Positions 1 to 8,180 of a stretch of DNA of 64,000 nt are shown piece after piece (positions within the stretch are counted from its first letter, which is position 1; every line of letters starts with the position of its first letter). The notes beneath the pieces were generated by a model. The model saw nothing but the letters and a program-made list of their open reading frames with translations. It did no database searches and had not been told where the DNA came from. The stretch comes from Ruegeria arenilitoris (GTDB lineage Bacteria; Pseudomonadota; Alphaproteobacteria; Rhodobacterales; Rhodobacteraceae), in the NCBI RefSeq assembly GCF_042675705.1, contig NZ_JBHTJJ010000003.1. One strand, 5' to 3'. Position numbers and translations under genes: made by a program.

Positions 1-450
1 GTCGGCATCCGCGACACGCAGAAGACCACCTGCACCGGTGTCGAGATGTTCCGCAAGCTGCTGGACCGCGGTGAAGCCGGCGACAACATCGGCGCCCTGC
101 TGCGTGGTGTGGATCGTGACGGCGTTGAGCGTGGCCAGGTTCTGTGTAAGCCGGGCTCGGTGACTCCGCACACCAAGTTCGAAGCCGAAGCCTACATCCT
201 GACCAAGGAAGAAGGCGGTCGTCACACTCCGTTCTTCGCGAACTACCGTCCGCAGTTCTACTTCCGTACGACTGACGTGACCGGCACCGTGACCTTGGCC
301 GAAGGCACCGAGATGGTCATGCCCGGCGACAACGTGTCGTTCGGCGTCGAACTGATCGCCCCGATCGCCATGGAAAACGGTCTGCGCTTCGCCATCCGCG
401 AAGGCGGCCGCACCGTCGGCGCCGGCGTGGTGTCCAAAATCATCGAGTAA
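1..450 (+). CDS. tuf: Elongation factor Tu, C-terminal part (5' end outside window)
   Basis: The frame is open from base 1 and gives 149 residues of the EF-Tu C-terminal half (domains 2 and 3). Visible family signatures are VGIRDTQKTTCTGVEMFRK, GDNIGALLRG, the HTPFF stretch, YRPQFYFRTTDVTG and the last residues GVVSKIIE. EF-Tu carries aminoacyl-tRNA to the ribosome as a GTP complex in the cytoplasm. The GTPase domain lies upstream of the window. In alphaproteobacteria a tuf copy normally sits directly before rpsJ; here an aldo/keto reductase gene lies between. A hairpin terminator follows the stop codon. Identification is near certain. Confidence 0.98.
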   Translation, partial: VGIRDTQKTTCTGVEMFRKLLDRGEAGDNIGALLRGVDRDGVERGQVLCKPGSVTPHTKFEAEAYILTKEEGGRHTPFFANYRPQFYFRTTDVTGTVTLAEGTEMVMPGDNVSFGVELIAPIAMENGLRFAIREGGRTVGAGVVSKIIE

Positions 451-530
451 GGCGCGCTTGTCGCGCCTGGTTGCGGCAGTTGTTTTCCAAAGCGAAGCCA
501 GCCGTAAGCAACTCGGTGAGAAACCAGAGA

Positions 531-560
531 AGGCCGTCCCAAACCGGGGCGGCCTTTTTC
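531..560 (+). terminator. Intrinsic terminator after tuf
   Basis: A 10-bp stem (aggccgtccc at 531-540 with ggggcggcct at 546-555, one T-G wobble) encloses the loop aaacc and is followed by a T run. It separates tuf from the downstream genes. Confidence 0.85.
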
Positions 561-684
561 GTTAAGTTCCCAAAACCATGGCTGCGCCGATCTTGGTGTT
601 GCACGCGAATACGCCAAGCTTGCGTTGAGCGGCGCCCCTCGACACAATTGCAGGCAGAAATGTCCTGTAGGGGAAGATGGTGGA

Positions 685-1632
685 ATGACCAAGCATGTTG
701 AAATCGGCCGGACTGGAGTCAGGTTGCCGCAAATAGGGTTCGGTTCAACAGGGCTGGGAAGCATTCCACAGATATATGGATACGAAGTAGACGAAAGCCG
801 TGCACTGGATACCATCAGGGCAATTCTACAGCGTCCGGATGGCTTCATTGATACAGCGCGCGGGTATGCGTTGGGCCGAAGCGAAGAACGTATCGGGCAA
901 GTCATTCGTGAACTGGGCGGGTGGCCCGAGGGCCGGGTTTTGTCCACGAAACTGGACCGGGATATGGAGAGTAACAGGTTTGATGCGACACAAGCGCGAA
1001 GGTCGCTTGAAGCAAGCCTTGAAGCCCTTGGCGTTGATCACGTGGATATTCTTCACCTTCATGACCCTGAATACGCTGCAGATCTTTCCGAGGTGACCGG
1101 CAAGGGCGGCGCGCTTGATGAGCTGTTTCGGATGAAGGAAGAAGGCCTGGCCAAAGCTGTGGGGCTTGCCGGTGGTCGAATTGACGTCCTGATGCCTATG
1201 CTACGCGATCGTGAGTTCGACGCCCTTCTGACGCACAACAGGCATACAGTCGTCAACGTGAATTCCGCTCCGTTGATTGAACTCGCGCGTTCCAAGGGAG
1301 TGACCGTTCTGAATGCGGCGCCCTATTCCGGAGGAATATTGGCCAAGGGAAGCTCTGCTCATCATTTCTACGTCTACCGGCCGGCAACCGAAGCTGTTCT
1401 GGGTCCTGTTCGTGCGGTCGAGAGTATCTGTTCCCGCCACGATGTCCCGTTGGGGGCGCTTGCGTTGCAATTCTCGATCAAAAACGCAGACATAGCTTCG
1501 ACAATTTGCGGCGCGACATGGCCGCAGCACGTGGACCAGACATTCGAATGGGCCGGCTGGTCTATCCCGGATGCGGTCTGGACAGAGTTGGCGGAATTGG
1601 GGCAATCCCAAAACGATCCTGAAGCCGGGTAG
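685..1632 (+). CDS. Aldo/keto reductase, D-threo-aldose 1-dehydrogenase-like
   Basis: A 315-residue cytoplasmic NAD(P)-dependent oxidoreductase of the aldo/keto reductase superfamily. Tetrad candidates are Asp56 and Tyr61 in FIDTARGYALGRSEERIG, Lys89 in STKLDRD and a His in ILHLHDPE (124-126). The HDPE form is typical of the D-threo-aldose/L-fucose dehydrogenase and pyridoxal dehydrogenase branch, so an aldose or aldehyde substrate is likely but not fixed. The start at 685 is chosen because a GGAAGATGGTGGA stretch precedes it and the family N-terminus begins there; an upstream in-frame ATG at 625 adds an unlikely 20 residues. It lies between tuf and rpsJ, and its codon use is less biased than its ribosomal neighbours, which suggests a later insertion. 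Confidence 0.85.
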   Translation: MTKHVEIGRTGVRLPQIGFGSTGLGSIPQIYGYEVDESRALDTIRAILQRPDGFIDTARGYALGRSEERIGQVIRELGGWPEGRVLSTKLDRDMESNRFDATQARRSLEASLEALGVDHVDILHLHDPEYAADLSEVTGKGGALDELFRMKEEGLAKAVGLAGGRIDVLMPMLRDREFDALLTHNRHTVVNVNSAPLIELARSKGVTVLNAAPYSGGILAKGSSAHHFYVYRPATEAVLGPVRAVESICSRHDVPLGALALQFSIKNADIASTICGATWPQHVDQTFEWAGWSIPDAVWTELAELGQSQNDPEAG

Positions 1633-1706
1633 GGTCTTCAAGATTCAGCGCGGCGGCCTATCACTTGTTAGACAATCCGCATTTGGGGCTTGGTGGCATT
1701 TCCCCC

Positions 1707-1735
1707 TTGCCAAACAGCGCCAACCCCACTAAACC
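1707..1735 (+). promoter_or_regulatory. Putative sigma-70 promoter of the rpsJ block
   Basis: TTGCCA (1707-1712), 17-base spacer containing CCAAC, TAAACC (1730-1735), then a GC-rich stretch. The same arrangement occurs before rplB, rpmC and rplO. It predicts a leader of about 110 nt before rpsJ. Confidence 0.6.
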
Positions 1736-1741
1736 GCGCGA

Positions 1742-1784
1742 GTTCTCGGTGAGAACGTGAAGGCGGGGTGATTCCCGCCTTTTG
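1742..1784 (+). promoter_or_regulatory. rpsJ leader with two hairpins
   Basis: Just after the predicted start of transcription lies GTTCTC-ggt-GAGAAC (1742-1756). It is followed by aggcggg (1761-1767) pairing with cccgcct (1774-1780) and then tttt. The second hairpin looks like a weak terminator or attenuator inside the S10 leader. In E. coli L4 controls the S10 operon through its leader; whether this leader works similarly is unknown. Confidence 0.45.
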
Positions 1785-1854
1785 GGTTCGATGAGGGTTG
1801 GCGATGAGCGCCCGTCCTCCTCTCAACTCCAACGCCTGAAAAAAGGCTGTTAAT

Positions 1855-2169
1855 ATGCAAAGCCAAAACATCCGTATTCGGCTGAAGGCATTTGACTATC
1901 GCGTCCTGGATGCCAGCACGCAAGAGATCGTCAACACTGCAAAGCGGACCGGCGCGAACGTGCGCGGCCCGATCCCGCTGCCGAACAAGATCGAGAAGTT
2001 CACGGTTCTCCGTGGCCCTCACGTTGACAAGAAATCCCGCGACCAGTTCGAGATCCGCACGCACAAGCGTCTGCTCGACATCGTTGATCCGACCCCCCAG
2101 ACCGTTGACGCGCTGATGAAGCTCGACCTCGCGGCTGGTGTGGACGTCGAGATCAAGCTGCAGTCGTAA
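1855..2169 (+). CDS. rpsJ: 30S ribosomal protein S10
   Basis: A 104-residue protein matching S10 along its length, with QNIRIRLKAFDYRVLD at the N-terminus, a TGANVRGPIPLP loop and HVDKKSRDQFEIRTHKR. S10 belongs to the 30S head and also joins antitermination complexes as NusE. It is first gene of the S10 block, 15 bases upstream of rplC. Its leader and promoter lie between the aldo/keto reductase gene and this start. Confidence 0.98.
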   Translation: MQSQNIRIRLKAFDYRVLDASTQEIVNTAKRTGANVRGPIPLPNKIEKFTVLRGPHVDKKSRDQFEIRTHKRLLDIVDPTPQTVDALMKLDLAAGVDVEIKLQS

Positions 2170-2184
2170 GATCGGAGGGTATTG

Positions 2185-2913
2185 ATGATGCGCTCTGGTA
2201 TTATCGCAAAAAAAGTCGGCATGACCCGCCTGTTCATGGAAGACGGCAAGCAGATCCCTGTGACCGTTCTTCACCTGGACAACCTGCAGGTCGTTGCACA
2301 GCGCACCGCTGACAAAGACGGCTACACCGCCGTTCAGCTGGGCGCCGGTGCTGCCAAGGCAAAACGCACCTCGAAGGCCATGCGCGGTCACTATGCCGCT
2401 GCCGAGGTCGAGCCCAAACGCAAGCTGGCCGAGTTCCGCGTGTCGGAAGACGCGCTGATCGAAGTGGGCGCCGAGATTTCGGCAGATCACTTCCTGGCTG
2501 GTCAGAAAGTTGACGTTTCGGGCACCTCGATCGGTAAAGGCTTTGCCGGTGCAATGAAGCGCCACAACTTCGGTGGTCTGCGCGCCTCGCACGGTGTTTC
2601 GATCAGCCACCGTTCGCACGGTTCGACCGGTCAGTGTCAGGACCCGGGCAAAGTGTTCAAAGGCAAGAAGATGGCCGGTCACATGGGTGCTGCCCGTGTA
2701 ACCACCCAGAACCTCGAGGTCGTCAAAACCGACGCCGACCGTGGTCTGGTCTTCATCAAAGGCGCCGTTCCCGGACCAAAATCGGGCTGGGTCACCGTCA
2801 AGGACGCCGTCAAGAAGAAAGCACCGGAAGGCCTGCCTTTCCCGGCTGCTGTGAAATCGGCTGCAACCGAAGCACCTGCGGAAGAAGCACCCGCGGAAGG
2901 TGGTGAAGCATGA
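2185..2913 (+). CDS. rplC: 50S ribosomal protein L3
   Basis: 242 residues with RSGIIAKKVGMTRLF at the N-terminus, the GTSIGKGFAGAMKRHNF segment and the long loop HRSHGSTGQCQDPGKVFKGKKMAGHMG. L3 binds 23S rRNA near the peptidyl-transferase centre. TTG (2182), ATG (2185) and ATG (2188) are all in frame; 2185 is chosen by GGAGGG at 2174-2179 and by comparison with relatives starting MLRSG. The C-terminal tail is rich in Ala and Glu. The stop overlaps the rplD start (ATGA). Confidence 0.97.
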   Translation: MMRSGIIAKKVGMTRLFMEDGKQIPVTVLHLDNLQVVAQRTADKDGYTAVQLGAGAAKAKRTSKAMRGHYAAAEVEPKRKLAEFRVSEDALIEVGAEISADHFLAGQKVDVSGTSIGKGFAGAMKRHNFGGLRASHGVSISHRSHGSTGQCQDPGKVFKGKKMAGHMGAARVTTQNLEVVKTDADRGLVFIKGAVPGPKSGWVTVKDAVKKKAPEGLPFPAAVKSAATEAPAEEAPAEGGEA

Positions 2914-3527
2914 AACTTGATGTAATCAAACTGGACGGCAAGAAAGCCGGCAACATCGAGCTGGATGCGGACCTGTTCGGCCTGGAGCCGCGCGCGGACA
3001 TCCTGCACCGTGTGGTCCGTTGGCAGCGCAACAACGCGCAGGCTGGCACCCACAAGGTGAAGACCCGCTCGGAAACCAGCTACTCGACCAAGAAGATCTA
3101 TCGCCAGAAGGGCACCGGTGGCGCACGTCACGGTGACCGCAACGCGCCGATCTTCCGCAAGGGTGGCATCTACAAGGGTCCGACCCCGCGTTCGCACGGC
3201 CACGACCTGCCGAAGAAGTTCCGCAAGCTGGGCCTGCGCCACGCACTGTCGGCCAAGGCCAAAGCCGGTGAGCTGGTCGTGATCGAAAGCGCCGAAGCCG
3301 AAGGCAAGACCGCCGCACTGGCCAAGCAGGTTGCAGACCTGGGCTGGAAGCGCGCTCTGGTCATCGACGGCGCCACCGTGAACGAAGGGTTCGCCCGCGC
3401 AGCCCGCAACATCGAAGGCCTGGATATCCTGCCGTCGATGGGCGCAAACGTCTATGACATCCTCAAGCGTGACACTCTGGTGCTCACCAAGGCGGGTGTC
3501 GAAGCACTGGAGGCTCGACTGAAATGA
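2910..3527 (+). CDS. rplD: 50S ribosomal protein L4
   Basis: 205 residues. The region QAGTHKVKTRSETSYSTKK followed by RQKGTGGARHGDRNAPIFRKGG is the extended loop of L4 that lines the exit tunnel. Start and stop both overlap neighbouring genes by ATGA, so translation is probably coupled. In enterobacteria L4 is the autogenous repressor of this operon; that role is not demonstrated here. Confidence 0.97.
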   Translation: MKLDVIKLDGKKAGNIELDADLFGLEPRADILHRVVRWQRNNAQAGTHKVKTRSETSYSTKKIYRQKGTGGARHGDRNAPIFRKGGIYKGPTPRSHGHDLPKKFRKLGLRHALSAKAKAGELVVIESAEAEGKTAALAKQVADLGWKRALVIDGATVNEGFARAARNIEGLDILPSMGANVYDILKRDTLVLTKAGVEALEARLK

Positions 3528-3820
3528 GCGCGAAGGCAGAACACTACGACGTGATCCGCAAGCCGATCATCACCGAGAAAACGACCATGGCCTCTGAGAA
3601 CGGCGCGGTTGTCTTTGAAGTGGCGATCGACAGCAACAAGCCGCAGATCAAAGAGGCCGTCGAGGCGCTGTTTGGTGTGAAGGTCAAGGCGGTGAACACC
3701 ACCGTGACCAAAGGCAAGGTCAAGCGGTTCCGCGGCCAGCTGGGCAAGCGGAAAGACGTCAAAAAAGCCTATGTGACCCTGGAAGAGGGCAACACCATCG
3801 ACGTGACCACCGGTCTCTGA
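3524..3820 (+). CDS. rplW: 50S ribosomal protein L23
   Basis: 98 residues with YDVIRKPIITEKTTM at the start and GVKVKAVNTTVTKGKVKRF in the middle, both typical of L23. L23 sits at the tunnel exit and is the docking site for trigger factor and SRP. It is the last gene of the first ribosomal block: a strong terminator starts 30 bases after the stop, whereas in most bacteria rplB follows directly. Confidence 0.97.
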   Translation: MSAKAEHYDVIRKPIITEKTTMASENGAVVFEVAIDSNKPQIKEAVEALFGVKVKAVNTTVTKGKVKRFRGQLGKRKDVKKAYVTLEEGNTIDVTTGL

Positions 3821-3849
3821 TCGGCCCCGTCTTTGGAGAGAGATGAAAG

Positions 3850-3876
3850 CCCCCGCCGAAAGGCGGGGGTTTTTTT
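3850..3876 (+). terminator. Strong intrinsic terminator after rplW
   Basis: A perfect 8-bp stem cccccgcc/ggcggggg with GAAA loop (3850-3869) is followed by seven T. It ends transcription in the middle of what is elsewhere a continuous S10 operon and stands between rplW and the convergent gene ending at 3879. Confidence 0.9.
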
Positions 3877-3878
3877 GT

Positions 3879-4544
3879 TCAGTCGTTTTGATTTTCGCGT
3901 TTTTCAAGAGATTGTTTAATTGACACAAGCCGGCCGCAAACGATCCCGGGCTCGATCTCAATAATGACGCAGGCATTGTCGCCTACCAGTGCGCCGGACC
4001 ATAGTTCGCCGCAATGCGTTTCTCCATGTCTATCAACGCACCCAATTTCTTTCACAGAAGATGTATTGGAAAGGGCTCGGCTGAGCTTTCCAAGCTGTGA
4101 AATCTCACCCATGCCGAAACTGTCGATGTTGCCCGGGGTCAAACCTGTTCTTGCCCAAGTATCTTTGTCGGCTTCAGGTATCTCAACTCCCGTACCACGC
4201 TCTAAAGCATTCAGCGCAAATTTTCGTGCAGGCAAAGAATTTTCGACGTTGTCTTCGTACTCGCCCGCCAAGATTGTTAAGCTCAATTTTGCAAGCTCTA
4301 GATCAATTTCTCGGTTCTCTTTCTCATATTTGAGTTCAATTTCCCGAATTGCGGATTTGTAGGTGTTAGTCGAGGCCAGGTAGCTTGCAAACGCAGCGAA
4401 GCCAGCCATGATTGCGCCACCTATGACATGTTGAAGAAAGTTGCTGCTTCGATTGCTTCGCGCCGAAGCTTCGGCAGTTTCTTTGTGAACTAAAGCAGTT
4501 TTGTAGTTAAGTTCTGCGATTCTGGCGTCGAATTCGTCGGCCAT
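3879..4544 (-). CDS. Hypothetical membrane-anchored protein, antisense within the S10 cluster
   Basis: 221 residues, no family recognised. An N-terminal basic and helical stretch of about 35 residues precedes one membrane segment (about residues 41-58, GGAIMAGFAAFASYLAS). A charged, probably coiled-coil region follows (IREIELKYEKENREIDLELAKL, about 66-87), then a region rich in acidic residues and a C-terminal part with three Cys (CVDRHGETHCGELW, later IVCGRL). It is convergent with rplW and reads against the ribosomal direction. Base composition is clearly more AT-rich than in the flanking ribosomal genes, which suggests acquisition. Confidence 0.7.
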   Translation of the reverse strand: MADEFDARIAELNYKTALVHKETAEASARSNRSSNFLQHVIGGAIMAGFAAFASYLASTNTYKSAIREIELKYEKENREIDLELAKLSLTILAGEYEDNVENSLPARKFALNALERGTGVEIPEADKDTWARTGLTPGNIDSFGMGEISQLGKLSRALSNTSSVKEIGCVDRHGETHCGELWSGALVGDNACVIIEIEPGIVCGRLVSIKQSLEKRENQND

Positions 4545-4758
4545 TAGTGTTTCTCCAAATTCCTTGCGGATAGTATGATCTCATGAGTTCGCGAATTGCT
4601 AGTGTAAGCCCAAGTTCAGTTGTTTACAGTTGCGCAACATCGTCACTGTCAGGTTGGATAGGGAAGCAAACAAGCTGTCGTCATAACAAGTATGGCGCGC
4701 GGTCCTGAACACGTGACTTAGGTCTTGATAGAGGCGCAGCGAAAATTCTGGTCCCCTA

Positions 4759-4787
4759 TTGCCCCCCACCCCCAACCCTGCTAAACG
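4759..4787 (+). promoter_or_regulatory. Putative promoter of the rplB block
   Basis: TTGCCC (4759-4764), 17-base C-rich spacer containing CCAAC, TAAACG (4782-4787). It lies in the 389-base gap between the start of the antisense gene and rplB, 147 bases before rplB. A weaker alternative, TTGCAA (4832) with TATAAC (4857), has a 19-base spacing. No gene is seen in 4545-4933. Confidence 0.6.
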
Positions 4788-4933
4788 CACCCAATCTTGC
4801 GGCCTCGGATTCGTTCCGGGGCCTCTGATATTTGCAACCGGGGACCTTCGGGGCCCTATAACCTGGGCACCTACGGGGGCCTCTCACATAGCGGGGATTG
4901 ATCCTCGCGCTTGCTAAACGGAAGACAGAAAGC

Positions 4934-5776
4934 ATGGCACTCAAGTCGTACAAACCGACGACGCCGGGCCAGCGCGGGCTGGTGCTGATCGACCGTTCGG
5001 AGCTTTGGAAAGGACGTCCGGTCAAGTCTCTCACTGAGGGTTTGACCAAATCGGGCGGCCGGAACAACACCGGACGGATCACTTCACGCCGCCGTGGCGG
5101 TGGCGCAAAGCGTCTCTACCGGATCGTTGACTTCAAACGGAACAAACTGGATGTGGCGGCAACCGTCGAGCGGATCGAATATGACCCGAACCGGACCGCA
5201 TTCATCGCACTGATCAAATATGACGACGGCGAGCAGGCCTATATCCTGGCGCCGCAGCGTCTGGCGGTTGGCGACAAGGTCATCGCTTCGGCCAAGGCCG
5301 ACATCAAGCCCGGCAACGCGATGCCGTTCTCGGGTATGCCGATCGGTACCATCGTGCACAACATCGAGATGAAGCCCGGCAAGGGCGGTCAGATCGCGCG
5401 TGCAGCGGGCACCTACGCCCAGTTCGTCGGCCGTGATGGCGGCTATGCCCAGATCCGTCTGAGCTCGGGCGAGCTGCGCATGGTGCGCCAGGAATGCATG
5501 GCCACCGTCGGTGCCGTGTCGAACCCCGACAACAGCAACCAGAACCTCGGCAAAGCCGGTCGTATGCGCCACAAGGGCGTGCGTCCGTCGGTCCGTGGTG
5601 TTGCCATGAACCCGATCGACCACCCGCACGGTGGTGGTGAAGGCCGGACCTCGGGTGGCCGTACGCCGGTTACGCCTTGGGGTAAAGACACCAAGGGTAA
5701 GCGTACCCGCAACAAGAACAAAGCGTCCCAGAAGCTGATCATCCGCTCGCGGCACGCCAAGAAGAAAGGGCGTTAA
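4934..5776 (+). CDS. rplB: 50S ribosomal protein L2
   Basis: 280 residues beginning MALKSYKPTTPGQRG, with the RNA-binding core (TGRITSRRRGGGAKRLYR) and the C-terminal GVAMNPIDHPHGGGEGRTSGG loop that reaches the peptidyl-transferase centre; the essential His of that loop is present. The start at 4934 fits the conserved N-terminus; an upstream ATG at 4898 would add 12 atypical residues. It opens a new transcription unit instead of following rplW directly. Confidence 0.97.
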   Translation: MALKSYKPTTPGQRGLVLIDRSELWKGRPVKSLTEGLTKSGGRNNTGRITSRRRGGGAKRLYRIVDFKRNKLDVAATVERIEYDPNRTAFIALIKYDDGEQAYILAPQRLAVGDKVIASAKADIKPGNAMPFSGMPIGTIVHNIEMKPGKGGQIARAAGTYAQFVGRDGGYAQIRLSSGELRMVRQECMATVGAVSNPDNSNQNLGKAGRMRHKGVRPSVRGVAMNPIDHPHGGGEGRTSGGRTPVTPWGKDTKGKRTRNKNKASQKLIIRSRHAKKKGR

Positions 5777-5779
5777 GAC

Positions 5780-6058
5780 ATGTCTCGCTCTGTTTGGAAG
5801 GGTCCTTTCGTCGACGCTTACGTGCTTAAAAAAGCCGAAGCTGCGCGCGAGTCGGGCCGCAACGAAGTCATCAAGATCTGGTCGCGTCGTTCCACCATTC
5901 TGCCCCAGTTCGTGGGTCTGACCTTTGGTGTGTACAACGGCCAGAAGCATATCCCGGTAAACGTCTCGGAAGACATGATCGGTCAGAAGTTCGGTGAGTA
6001 CTCGCCGACCCGGACCTATTATGGCCATGCCGCAGACAAAAAAGCGAAGCGGAAGTAA
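5780..6058 (+). CDS. rpsS: 30S ribosomal protein S19
   Basis: 92 residues with the S19 signatures SVWKGPFVDAY, KIWSRRSTILPQFVGLTFGVYNG and the GEYSPTRTYYGHAADKKAKRK tail. S19 pairs with S13 in the 30S head and contacts the A-site tRNA. The gap to rplB is three bases. Confidence 0.98.
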   Translation: MSRSVWKGPFVDAYVLKKAEAARESGRNEVIKIWSRRSTILPQFVGLTFGVYNGQKHIPVNVSEDMIGQKFGEYSPTRTYYGHAADKKAKRK

Positions 6059-6061
6059 GTC

Positions 6062-6442
6062 ATGGGCAAGGAAAAGAACCCCCGCCGCGTGGCTGAAAAC
6101 GAAGCAATGGCAAAAACCCGTATGCTTCGCACCAGCCCGCAGAAACTGAACCTGGTTGCGCAAATGATCCGCGGCAAGAAAGTCGAGAAGGCTCTGACCG
6201 ACCTGACTTTCTCGAACAAGCGTGTCGCGCAGGACGTCAAAAAGTGCCTGCAGTCCGCAATCGCGAACGCCGAAAACAACCACAACCTGGATGTCGACGA
6301 GCTGATCGTCGCCGAAGCATGGGTTGGCAAGAACCTGGTCATGAAGCGCGGTCGTCCGCGTGCCCGTGGCCGTTTCGGCAAGATCATGAAGCCGTTCTCG
6401 GAGATCACCATCAAGGTGCGTCAAGTTGAGGAGCAAGCCTAA
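6062..6442 (+). CDS. rplV: 50S ribosomal protein L22
   Basis: 126 residues with RMLRTSPQKLNLVAQMIRGKKV near the N-terminus and the MKRGRPRARGRFGKI hairpin that lines the exit tunnel and is the site of macrolide resistance changes in other bacteria. Its TAA shares one base with the rpsC ATG (TAATG), so the two are probably translated together. Confidence 0.97.
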   Translation: MGKEKNPRRVAENEAMAKTRMLRTSPQKLNLVAQMIRGKKVEKALTDLTFSNKRVAQDVKKCLQSAIANAENNHNLDVDELIVAEAWVGKNLVMKRGRPRARGRFGKIMKPFSEITIKVRQVEEQA

Positions 6443-7152
6443 TGGGACATAAAGTCAATCCGATCGGCATGCGCCTTCAGGTCAACCGCACCTGGGACAG
6501 CCGTTGGTACGCAGATACCAAGGACTACGGTGATCTTCTGCTGGAAGACCTCAAGATCCGTGAGTTCATCAAGAAAGAGTGCAAGCAGGCCGGCATCGCC
6601 CGTGTGATCATCGAACGTCCGCACAAGAAGTGCCGCGTCACGATCCACACTGCGCGTCCCGGTGTCATCATCGGCAAGAAAGGCGCGGACATCGAAGTTC
6701 TGCGCAAGAAAATCGCGCAGATGACCGACAGCGAACTGCACCTGAACATCGTCGAAGTGCGCAAGCCGGAACTCGACGCGCAGCTGGTTGCCGAGTCGAT
6801 CGCTCAGCAGCTGGAACGTCGTGTTTCCTTCCGTCGCGCAATGAAGCGCTCGGTTCAGAACGCCATGCGCATGGGCGCCCTGGGTATCCGGGTGAACGTC
6901 GCTGGCCGTCTGGGCGGCGCCGAAATCGCACGGACCGAATGGTACCGCGAAGGCCGCGTGCCTCTGCACACCCTGCGTGCCGACATCGATTACGCACATG
7001 CCGAAGCGATGACCCCCTACGGGATCATCGGGATCAAGGTCTGGATCTTCAAAGGTGAGATCATGGAGCACGATCCGCAGGCACGTGACCGTAAAGCACA
7101 GGAACTCCAGGACGGCCCTGCACCTCGTGGTGCTGGTGGCGGTCGTCGCTAA
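6442..7152 (+). CDS. rpsC: 30S ribosomal protein S3
   Basis: 236 residues starting MGHKVNPIGMRL. A type II KH domain is marked by GVIIGKKG (74-81), followed by the C-terminal S3 domain (GALGIRVNVAGRLGGAEIART). The tail GGPAPRG-AGGGRR type is rich in Gly and basic residues. S3 lies at the mRNA entry of the 30S subunit. Confidence 0.98.
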   Translation: MGHKVNPIGMRLQVNRTWDSRWYADTKDYGDLLLEDLKIREFIKKECKQAGIARVIIERPHKKCRVTIHTARPGVIIGKKGADIEVLRKKIAQMTDSELHLNIVEVRKPELDAQLVAESIAQQLERRVSFRRAMKRSVQNAMRMGALGIRVNVAGRLGGAEIARTEWYREGRVPLHTLRADIDYAHAEAMTPYGIIGIKVWIFKGEIMEHDPQARDRKAQELQDGPAPRGAGGGRR

Positions 7153-7164
7153 GGAGGGAAAGAT

Positions 7165-7578
7165 ATGCTTCAACCAAAGCGTACAAAATTCCGCAAGATG
7201 CACAAAGGCCGGATCAAGGGTGAAGCCAAAGGCGGCTCTGATCTGAACTTTGGCACCTACGGTCTGAAAGCCCTGCAGCCCGAGCGCGTCACCGCACGCC
7301 AGATCGAAGCTGCTCGTCGTGCCATGACCCGTCACATGAAACGTCAAGGTCGCGTCTGGATCCGGATCTTCCCGGATACTCCCGTGACCTCGAAGCCGAC
7401 CGAAGTCCGTATGGGTAAAGGTAAAGGCTCGGTCGACTATTGGGCAGCCAAAGTGAAGCCCGGTCGCGTGATGTTCGAGATCGACGGCGTCAACGATGAA
7501 ATCGCGCGCGAGGCCCTGCGCCTGGCTGCGATGAAGCTGCCGATCAAGACCCGCGTGGTGGTCCGCGAGGACTGGTAA
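7165..7578 (+). CDS. rplP: 50S ribosomal protein L16
   Basis: 137 residues starting MLQPKRTKFRKMHKGR, with GRVWIRIFPDTPVTSKP and RMGKGKGSVDYWAA, the region near the arginine hydroxylated in some bacteria. AAGGAGGG at 7151-7158 is a strong ribosome site. It closes the second ribosomal block; rpmC, usually adjacent, lies 2 kb further on. Confidence 0.98.
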   Translation: MLQPKRTKFRKMHKGRIKGEAKGGSDLNFGTYGLKALQPERVTARQIEAARRAMTRHMKRQGRVWIRIFPDTPVTSKPTEVRMGKGKGSVDYWAAKVKPGRVMFEIDGVNDEIAREALRLAAMKLPIKTRVVVREDW

Positions 7579-7604
7579 GCCGGTCTTTCTAAGACTTCAG
7601 AAAA

Positions 7605-7629
7605 CCCCGCCGTTCCGGCGGGGTTTTTT
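7605..7629 (+). terminator. Intrinsic terminator after rplP
   Basis: A perfect 7-bp stem ccccgcc/ggcgggg (7605-7611 and 7617-7623, extendable with flanking A/T pairs) with loop gttcc and six T. It closes the rplB-rplP block. Confidence 0.9.
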
Positions 7630-7703
7630 GTTTTTCGGATGGTTTGGGTTAGGCTCAGCTTCAGCTTTTGATATTTCGGAAAAGCCTAAAACAGGGGCCC
7701 CAA

Positions 7704-8105
7704 ATGACTTTGAAGTCAGAGATTGAAAAGATTGACGACGGCTTCTTTGCCGCACTGAACGCTATGTTCGAGGGTGACGTTGCACCGATGGAGGCGCTGT
7801 GGTCGCACGCAGACGACGTCATCTATATGGGGCCATCACCCGATCTGTTCCACATCGGGTGGAAGGTCACGGATCAGGATTGGGTCGCGCAGGGACGGGC
7901 GCTTCTTGGTGGGTCGATCAAAGTGCTGAACCGGCATGTTGTGCTAGGGGATACGCTTGCCACCGTGCATCACGTCGCCGAGGCGTCGGGGCAGGGCGAT
8001 GGGTCCGGTATCCGGATGCGCGGCACGAATGTCTATCGCCATGAAGGTGGAGCGTGGAAGCTGATCGCGCACCACAGCGACCCGTTGCCCTATATTGACT
8101 TGTGA
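7704..8105 (+). CDS. NTF2/SnoaL-like domain protein
   Basis: 133 residues, one domain. The pattern DGFFAALNAMFEGDVAPMEALWSHADDVIYMGP, then WVAQGRALLGG and a C-terminal GTNVYRHEGGAWKLIAHHSDPLP is typical of the SnoaL/DUF4440 ketosteroid isomerase-like fold used in stress proteins and small-molecule enzymes. No substrate can be assigned. The ATG at 7704 is preferred to an upstream TTG (7668) that adds 12 residues. It lies between rplP and rpmC, 75 bases upstream of a 2OG oxygenase gene, perhaps cotranscribed with it. Confidence 0.75.
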   Translation: MTLKSEIEKIDDGFFAALNAMFEGDVAPMEALWSHADDVIYMGPSPDLFHIGWKVTDQDWVAQGRALLGGSIKVLNRHVVLGDTLATVHHVAEASGQGDGSGIRMRGTNVYRHEGGAWKLIAHHSDPLPYIDL

Positions 8106-8180
8106 CAGCTGCAGCGGTTTTCCCGATTCGAAGAAAGTTCCTCTATCGCGCCTTGGCGTCGAATGGGGTAATGGACGCCC

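Noticed and set aside
5084..6436. A 450-residue minus frame across rplB-rplV
   Set aside because: Fully antisense to ribosomal proteins; no domain seen.
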